A stretch of DNA of 64,000 bases, from contig NC_059365.1 in the NCBI RefSeq assembly GCF_019703515.2, positions 41,746,501 through 41,810,500 of the forward strand, read 5' to 3'. The notes beneath the pieces are model-generated. The model was given only the letters and a program-made list of their open reading frames with translations. It ran no database searches and had not been told where the DNA came from. This DNA comes from Myxocyprinus asiaticus. Lineage: Eukaryota > Chordata > Actinopteri > Cypriniformes > Catostomidae. This document shows, one piece after another, positions 57,510 through 64,000 of the stretch; position 1 is the stretch's first letter; each line of letters opens with the position of its first letter. Position numbers and translations under genes: made by a program.

Positions 57510-58115
57510 AACTTATAAACCTTAAAGACAGATGTAAAGTGAGTTGTCAATTGATGGTAGATGCTTTTGTTGAAGCAATCTGTCCACATTATTTCAACTT
57601 TACTTTTTAAAAATCATATTGAATAGCAGAGTTCCTGAAGAACTACATTACCCATGATCCTGAAGAGAAAGATCCACTAAACAGAGAATTGCAGCAAACA
57701 AAGAGTGCCAAAAGAGCTCTGTGGTGACATGACACAATATGAATGTTGCAATCAAGTTGGTCTCCCTACACTCTCAAACTATTTATATATTTGTATATCT
57801 GAATATTTTGCAAAACACTTTAAATATATTGATTCTACACTTATAACCAACAACTTTACATCAATAGTTTTACATTTTACTGTTGTTTTTTATTTAATTA
57901 TGTCATTTGAATTGCTTCATGGGATTGTACTTCATTCCCTCATGAAGACGTTAAGTACTTAGACTTGTACCTTTGCCTTTTTGTCCAATTTTCAAAAACT
58001 AGTTTGCTTCAAATCAAAGTTTGTTATATTGTGATTTACCTCAGAGATGGCTGGTTTGGTTCATGGCTTTAGAAATCTTATTAATGATTTTAAGAAATCC
58101 CTGTGGGAAAAAAAA
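57510..58115 (+). repeat. Dispersed repeat, copy 2 (partner at 23,290)
   Basis: Aligns along its length with 23,290-23,905, with small indels and perhaps 75-80% identity by eye. Non-coding. Confidence 0.75.
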
Positions 58116-58250
58116 CAACTTGTGGGGAATGCTTATAACTTGCAGATGTTGTGATTCTGAGGAAATCTGAAGGGGTTTTGTACATGCAGTTTCCACCTAG
58201 GCCTGCATTATTAAGTTAAATTTCATTTAGGATGCTGCCTTAGAAGGAGT

Positions 58251-58376
58251 GCATTCAGAAAGTATTCAGACCCCTTCATTTTTTTCTCACATTTTGTTAT
58301 GTTGCAGCCTTATGCTTATTTATTTTTTCACATCAATCTACACTCCATACCCCATAATGACAAAGCAAAAACATCT
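58251..58376 (+). mobile_element. Tc1-type terminus, truncated
   Basis: AGTATTCAGACCCCTTCATT, GTTATGTTGCAGCCTTATGC and CCCCATAATGACAAAGCAA are the well-known terminal sequence of a fish Tc1 family. The element is cut at 58,376 by the DIRS terminus and its remainder is not seen beyond the DIRS. Confidence 0.8.
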
Positions 58377-58705
58377 TGGTTACTGTTGTAACCTCCGTTC
58401 CCTGATGGAGGGAACGAGACATTGTGTCGATGTAGTGACACTTGGGGTCGCTCTTGGGAGCCTCAAACACCTCTGATCTTTGAGAAAAGGCCAATGAGAA
58501 TTGGCGAGTGGAATTTGCATGCCACTCCCCCGGACATACGGGTATAAAAGGAGATAGCTCGTAACCACTCATTCAGGTTTTGTGCTGAGAAGCCGAGACA
58601 GGGTCCTGGACATTTCAGCGGGTAGTACAGCGTTGTGGCAAGAGGGACACAATGTCTCGTTCCCTCCATCGGGGAACGGAGGTTACAACAGTAACCAAGA
58701 CATTC
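58377..58705. repeat. DIRS terminal repeat containing an internal inverted repeat
   Basis: TTGGTTACTGTTGTAACCTC at 58,377 is the near-perfect inverted partner of the sequence ending at 58,705, ACAACAGTAACCAAGACATT. About 50 bp pair on each side around a 220-bp centre with a GGTATAAAAGG TATA-like motif at 58,541. A (G)17 run follows at 58,740-58,756. Confidence 0.85.
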
Positions 58706-59414
58706 CCTATCTGTCACTCACTCGACGTTGTGTCGATGATGGGGGGGGGGGGGGGGTAACGTAACTAGTATGGGAGTAGGCTGCACCAGCCGCGGCCTTT
58801 TCTGTCTATGTTTTTTCTCTCCACAGAGTATCTAGATTCTGCTGGGGCCATCTAACGCTATTATTCGTGCCGGGGAAGGTGTTCTTTTCCCTTCCTATTC
58901 TTTCAGGGGGAAAAGACACAACGGAGACCACCACATCCTGCCCGAAGGGGAGGTTAACGTGGCAAATATGTCATGTGGGTTCACGAGCCCCACACGGAAG
59001 AGGCGCAGTGGTAGGTCCTGCCCGATGGGGAGGAGCTCTACAAACACAGCAACCAGAGGCAGAGAGGGCTCTGCCCAAGGGAGACGTGGGTCGACCGACA
59101 AGGAGACCGTACCACGGAAAATACATCACAGGGGGCTACCGGAGGTAACCGGCGCCTGTGGAGCACCTACCCCAGTACAGGGCATGCTAGCACATGTACT
59201 GGGTATGGCTAGGAATTCATCCACCAAATTCACCAGCCACAGGGCTAGGGAGGAAAGACATCCAGGGTTCACGGACTCGTGAACTCGCATTGGAGAAAAG
59301 AGCACATGTCTTCGCCTCATGGAGGGGAAAGGCGTTGTACGCAAGCGATACCCCCGGCCAGCTGTCCCACATACTTACCTGTTCATACATGACAATACAT
59401 GGGATGAAACCGAC

Positions 59415-60330
59415 TCAAACCGGATTCAGATTATAAAATCTCGTGAAGGTATTGGGTGTTGCCCAGCCCGCTGCCCTGCATATGTCTGCTAGAGAGGTGC
59501 CATTGGCCAGTGCCCACGAGGATGCCACACTCCTTGTAGAGTGTGCTCGTATTACCAAAGGGGTGGGCACGGTCTGGGCCTGGTATGCCAGCACGATGGC
59601 ATCCACGATCCAGTGGGAAAGCCTCTGTTTGGAGACAGCATTTCCTTTCCGCTGTCTGTCAAAGCCAAAAAAGCGCTGCTCAGAGCGTCTAAAGCTCTGC
59701 GTGCAATCCAGTTAGGTGCGCAAAGCATGCACCGGACACAGCAACGATAAGGCTGGGTCTGCCTCCTCCCGGGGCAGGGCTTGCAGGCTCACCACCTGAT
59801 CCCTAAAAGAGATTGTGGGAACCTTGGGCACATAGCCTGGTCGGGTCTCAGGACCACGTGAGAGTCCTCCAGACTGAACTCCAAGCAGGTGTTGCTGACA
59901 GAGAATGCCTGCAGATCCCCAACCCTCTTGATGGAGGTGAGCACGGTCAGGAGGGCCGTCTTCAGGGAGAGGGCTTTCAGCTCGACTGACTCTAGAGGTT
60001 CAAACAGGGCTCTCCGAAGGCCCAGAAGGACCACGGAGAGATCCCATGAGGGGAAGAGGCACAGCCTAGGAGGATTCATCCTCCTGGCACCTCGTGGTGT
60101 GCCGCAATGGTGGCCACATACACCTTCAAGGTGGAGGGGAACAGCCGCCCCTCCAGCCACTCCTGCAGGAAGGAAAGCACTGACCCGACTGCGCATCTCT
60201 GGGGGTCTTCGCCTCGGGAAGAACACCATTTCATGAACAAACGCCACTTCAGGGCATATAGCTGCCTCATAGAGGGAGCCCTGGCCTGAGTGATCATGTC
60301 CACCACCGCCGGTGGTAGACCACTTAGGTC
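59415..60330 (-). pseudogene. DIRS tyrosine recombinase pseudogene
   Basis: In intact DIRS elements this enzyme inserts the circular cDNA. From the N-terminal side come QARAPSMRQLYALKWRLFMK and SVLSFLQEWLEGRLFPSTLK (about 60,290-60,130), the SAM-like core-binding domain. The catalytic domain follows with LTSIKRVGDLQAFSVSN (first Arg, about 59,930) and, after a gap and frame change, RAHSTRSVASSWAL (the H-x-x-R pair, about 59,550) and NTFTRFYNLNPV (the Tyr nucleophile, about 59,425). All catalytic residue types are visible, but the reading frame is broken near 59,790 and near 60,080. Confidence 0.9.
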
Positions 60331-60379
60331 TTCCGTGTTCTGTCCAAGGGCCAGACATGGAGGTTCCAGAGGTCTGGGC

Positions 60380-61813
60380 GTGGGTGCCAGACAGTGCCCA
60401 GTCCCTGAGAAAGAAGGTCCTTCCTTAGGGGAATTCAACGGGGAAGGGCTGTCGCGAGGAGCATGAGGTCCGAGAACCAGGTCTGGGTGGGCCAGTACGG
60501 CGCCACGAGGATGACCTTTTCCTCGTCCTCCCTGACCTTGCACAAGGTCTGTGCAAGTAGGTTCACTGTGGGGAAGGCATACTTGCGCAGCCCTCGGGGC
60601 CAGCTGTGTGCCAACACATCTGTCCCGAGGGGAGCCCCCATCAGGGAATACCAGAGCAGGCAATGGGAGGATTCACGGGAAGCAAACAGGTCTACCTGTG
60701 CCTTGCCGAATCGACTCCAAATCAGCTGGACCACCTGGGGGTGGAGTCTCCACTCTCCCCTGAGTGTCACCTGCTGTGGCATTGAGGTTGCCCGGGATGT
60801 GAGTGACCTGCAGTGACCTCAGTCGCTGCTGACTCCAGAGGAGGAGACGGCGGGCGAGTAGTGACATGCAACGTGAGCGTAAGCACCTTGGCGGTTTATA
60901 TACGCTATCGTTGCCGTGTTGTCCATCTGGACTAACACGTGCTTGCCCTGGATCAATGGCAAAAGCCTCCACAGGGCGAGTAGTACTGCCAGCAACTCGA
61001 TGCAGTTGATATGCCAACACAGTTGCGGTCCTGTCCAGGTACCGGCGGCTGTGTGACCATTGTACACGGTGCCCCAGCCTAGCTTGGAGGCATCTGTCGT
61101 GACCACAATGCGCCTGGACACTTGCTGTAGGGGAACCCCTGCCCACAGAAATGCAAGGTCTGTCCAAGGGCTGAACAAGTGGTGGCAGATCGGCATGATG
61201 GCCACGCAATGTGTGCTGTGGCGCCATGCCCATCTCAGGATTCGAGTCTGAAGCCAGTGCTGAAGCAGTCTCATATGCATCAACCCGAGTGGCATGACTG
61301 CCGCCGAGGATGCCATATGTCCCAGAAGCCTCTGAAAGTATTTCAGTGGAACTGCTGTTCTCCGCTTGAATGACTTCAGGCAGTTCAGCACCGACTGCGC
61401 GCACTTGCTCGCGAGGCGCGCTATCATTGAGACTGAGTCTAACTCCATGCTGAGAAAAGAGATGCTCTGAACCGAGGAGAGCTTGCTCTTTTCCCAGTTG
61501 ACCCGAAGCCCCAAATGGTTGAGGTGCCTGAGCACCAGGTCCCTGTGCGCACACAACAGGTCTCGAGAGTGAGCTAGAATAAGCCAGTCGTCGATGTAGT
61601 TGAGGATGCGATTGCCCACTTCCCTTAGTGGGGCAAGTGCTGCCTCCGTGACTTTTGTGAAGATGCGAGGGACAAGCCGAAGGGGAGGACCTTGTACTGA
61701 TACGCCTGGCCCTCGAAAGCAAACCTTAGGAAGGGTCTGTGTCGAGGTAGAACCGAGACGTGGAAGTATGCGTCCTTCGATCGAAGCCTTCTAGCTGGCC
61801 TTAAGTGCAGCAA
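60380..61813 (-). pseudogene. DIRS reverse transcriptase-RNase H pseudogene
   Basis: The first part, 61,813-61,625, has SKDAYFHVSVLPRHRPFLRF, then YQYKVLPFGLSLA, the RT palm with its first Asp. After a frame change, 61,619-60,819 begins NRILNYIDDWLILA, the IDD form of the YxDD box. It continues with LGLRVNWEKSKL and VPLKYFQRLLGHMASSAAVM, then RNase H: VVTTDASKLGWGTVYNG, INCIELLAVLLAL and VLVQMDNTATIAYINRQG, the acidic residues of the active site. 60,782-60,435 adds the tail with QVDLFASRESSHCLLWYSLM, the end of the DIRS RNase H region. RT motifs upstream of the palm are absent. A large frame at 61,722-60,673 overlaps it and is spurious. Confidence 0.92.
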
Positions 61814-62782
61814 TCACGCTTTAAGTGATGTATGTAATTTGAAAGTGAAGAGCACAAGATCTATAGCTGACGAGTCAGCTGTCATCACTGCCGCTATCGC
61901 CATTGAAAAATAGATCTTTATGGATTTAAAAACCTGAGATATAAACAGGAAAGGAAGGCTGATTTTCACTTCAAACAAATTGGTAAATGCTTTTTGCATT
62001 GTTGTAGCAACATCAAGATTTTTTTAAGTGTAAATTAGGCTGGCCTGAGCATTCAGTGTCAAGTTTTGAAAAGTAACCATGTATCCTAATGAAACTAAAA
62101 TTATTGCAAGCAACATTTAAATTGCAAATATTATTAGATAGCTTTTTCTTAGTATTAGGCCTCCTTGGTTTTGACTTTCGTGCATGGACAGGTTTATAAA
62201 ATGTAAATTGGTATTATAAATTGTCTGCGAAGCAATGTGTAATGTTTAACGTAGTAAAAGAAATTAAAGTACTGGACTACTGGTTAAACACTATCCGCAT
62301 GTATTATTAACTGCATCACACTGCACACAGCCAACACTCAACACTATATGAAGCTGATAGGTAGAATTCACATTAACATGACACAGTGTCCCCTATAGGC
62401 TTGGAATATTATTGCAACCTAGGAATTAAAGCACAGAACACAAAATAATGTATGATGTCCATAGGCATAGGGTGTCTTATTAATTGTGAAACTGTGTTTT
62501 CTTATGGCATGAATCGCACTGAAGGCCTAGACTTAAAATGCACGGGCCGCCACTGTCAGTATAAGATCCCTGGATATAGTTTTTCAAACTTCATGATGTG
62601 AAATGTACAGTAAAGTGTTATTTTTGCAGGGAAGTGGCGAGTGCTAGAATAAATGCTCCACTCAGCAAAGCAAACATCCACCCAGTTGTTCACAACTCAA
62701 TCACTTTCTCTGAGCTGTGAAATGGATCCACAACATGAAAGAACAACAATCTTTTTCCTTTACAACCTGTAAAAGCCGGAGC

Positions 62783-62786
<4 letters not shown>
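61814..62786. other. No recognised gene
   Basis: AT-rich sequence beyond the DIRS truncation point. Confidence 0.5.

Positions 62787-62852
<66 letters not shown>
62787..62852. repeat. (CT)n microsatellite
   Basis: About 66 bp of CT with one interruption. The Arg/Glu-rich open frame on the other strand is a by-product. Confidence 0.95.
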
Positions 62853-62869
62853 GTGCTGTAAGGAGCTTT

Positions 62870-63060
62870 TCTGTCTCAATGGTTTGTATTTTTCTTTTAA
62901 TAAAATGCAGTCAGCAGACAGCTTGACTGCCAACTTCAATACATCTCTAAACAGGCTCTGGGTCATATGATGTACTTTAAATGACTCCTGATTGGTTCTT
63001 GGTAGTTTCCATGGATACGAGTCTTGGTGCGCCTTCCTGGGAAAATGTAAACTGTCAGTG
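62870..63060. other. Repeat-free stretch, possible conserved non-coding sequence
   Basis: Mixed-composition sequence without repeat ends. GTTTCCATGGATAC at about 63,006 resembles an imperfect RFX X-box. Speculative. Confidence 0.25.
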
Positions 63061-63224
63061 GACACAAAATAATTTATAGAAACTGTTACTGTCTAATACT
63101 TTCCTTCATTTTAATGGTAGCATGACAGAGAGATGTTGTTTGAAAGAGATTTTTTGTTCCTTTTTTCACCATCTTGTTCATATAAAATCATAGGTTTACT
63201 AAGGACATATAAACATCACATAAT

Positions 63225-63755
63225 GGAATATTCTGGGTTCAATACCAGTTAAGCTCAATCGACTGTTCTTCAATTATGGCATAATGCTGATAATACTAAA
63301 AAAAAAAAATTTCGACTCATCCCTAAATTTCTTTGAAAAAAAAAGAAAAAAAGAAGAAGAAGAAGCAAAAAATCAAGGTTATAGTGAGGCACTTACAATG
63401 GAAGTGAATGGAGACAATTTTGGAGGGTTTAAAAGCAGAAATGTGAAGCTTATAATTTTATAAAAGCACTTGTCTTATTCTCATGTATTATTTGAGCTGT
63501 AAAGTTGTTTAAATCGTTATTTTTATAGTCATGTTTAGGGTTTGTTGACATTACATCGGCATGACAATGAAGTTGTAAAATTGGCTAAAATTTTACACAG
63601 AAAAGGTTAGTAAGCGATTTTATCACACTGAAATCATGTTAACATGCATATTGTTTATGTTCTGTGGCTATACTTTTGAAACAGTGAGTATTTTAACATG
63701 TGGATTGGCCACATTCACTTTCATTGTAAGTGCCTCACTGGAACCCACAGTTTTG

Positions 63756-63788
<33 letters not shown>

Positions 63789-63890
63789 CATGAAAGGGCA
63801 AGTCAAAATAAATTTTTGTGGTGATCAATATTATGGTACAAATGCTGTCGATTGAGCTTAACTTGTATTGAACACAGAATATTCCTTTAA
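63225..63890. mobile_element. Fold-back MITE with GGAATATTC ends
   Basis: GGAATATTCTGGGTTCAATA at 63,225 pairs with the reverse of the segment ending GAATATTCC at 63,885. AAGCTCAATCGAC pairs with GTCGATTGAGCTT, and GAGGCACTTACAATGGAAGT pairs with sequence near 63,715. Arms are about 190 bp around a 280-bp centre. A (T)30 run in the right arm (63,756-63,785) corresponds to the A-rich part of the left arm. It is a common cyprinid repeat type and non-coding. Confidence 0.9.
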
Positions 63891-64000
63891 AGCACTGGTC
63901 ACAAACATTAGTCAGGTTTCCATACACATTTAGTATTTAATTTATGCAAAGCATTGGGATACCACAAAATTGGGGAATAAAGCATTGTTTTCATCATGTG

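Larger units (their letters stand above)
58377..61813 (-). mobile_element. DIRS-type retrotransposon, 5'-truncated
   Basis: Minus-strand order is RT, RNase H, tyrosine recombinase, then a terminal repeat at 58,377-58,705. This is the DIRS order, without DDE integrase or ordinary LTRs. The proteins resemble zebrafish DIRS1-type elements. The 5' part (5' terminal repeat, gag and the first RT motifs) is missing beyond 61,813. Confidence 0.92.

Noticed and set aside
59889..60236. Plus-strand frames across the DIRS recombinase
   Set aside because: Antisense shadows of the minus-strand recombinase coding region.
60673..61722. 349-codon minus-strand open frame
   Set aside because: It overlaps the RT-RNase H pseudogene in another frame of the same strand. 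Its composition is Ser/Pro/Arg-rich without motifs, whereas the overlapping frame carries the YIDD and RNase H boxes.

Overview
The window looks like intergenic or intronic DNA of a teleost fish, most likely a cyprinid. It is AT-rich, carries many long (CA/GT)n, (GA/CT)n and (AT)n runs, and is packed with decayed fish-type transposons: L1/Tx1-clade and CR1/L2-group LINEs, Tc1, piggyBac, hAT, a zebrafish-like DIRS element, tRNA-derived SINEs and palindromic MITEs. I found no host protein-coding exon that I can name, no rRNA, no CRISPR array and no prokaryotic feature. Every recognisable protein fragment belongs to a mobile element and every one is broken. Family names rest on motifs and on known fish repeats, not on a database search.

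Layout. 1-11,039 is a near-identical direct tandem array with a 3,896-3,898 bp period. It has one partial and two whole units in view and may continue left of the window. Each unit holds a GC-rich, Pro/Ala-rich, coding-like tract, possibly the 3' end and LTR start of a Gypsy-type element, followed by a minus-strand L1. The last unit keeps the L1 to its 5' end (9,187-12,797) with a perfect 14-bp target-site duplication. This fixes the order of events: L1 insertion first, tandem duplication second, with the breakpoint in a poly-C run inside the L1. 12.8-27.3 kb holds a solo LTR with a 5-bp target duplication (13,934-14,214), a Tc1 remnant, a MITE carrying a nested SINE (18,869-19,619), a long-armed fold-back element (25,335-26,446) and several microsatellites. 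27.3-30.7 kb is a second L1 of the same family as the array L1, with a tiny 5' inversion and a deletion of the first half of the RT domain, followed by a 270-bp direct duplication.

31.5-33.2 kb and 42.7-49.8 kb are two copies, in opposite orientation, of a roughly 1.67-kb LTR-like element. The second copy is split by a 5.25-kb L1 of a different family. That copy lies inside the separated halves of one, perhaps two, palindromic MITEs, giving a nested stack at 41.68-50.02 kb. Between the two copies lie a piggyBac transposase pseudogene with matching terminal repeats and a probable intron (34.3-36.7 kb), a BED-finger hAT remnant (38.3-38.9 kb) and a CR1/L2-like LINE (39.1-40.7 kb).

50-58 kb holds a second SINE, MITE arms, a LINE 3' end with a poly(A) tail and a dispersed repeat shared with 23.3-23.9 kb. 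58.4-61.8 kb is a 5'-truncated DIRS element (RT, RNase H, tyrosine recombinase, terminal inverted repeat) that abuts a Tc1-type terminus. A fold-back MITE closes the window at 63.2-63.9 kb.

Nothing here works together as a pathway. What can be read is the relative age and nesting of the insertions. A few stretches free of recognisable repeats (about 22.0-22.3, 41.1-41.4, 53.9-54.5 and 62.9-63.06 kb) are the best places to look for conserved host regulatory sequence.
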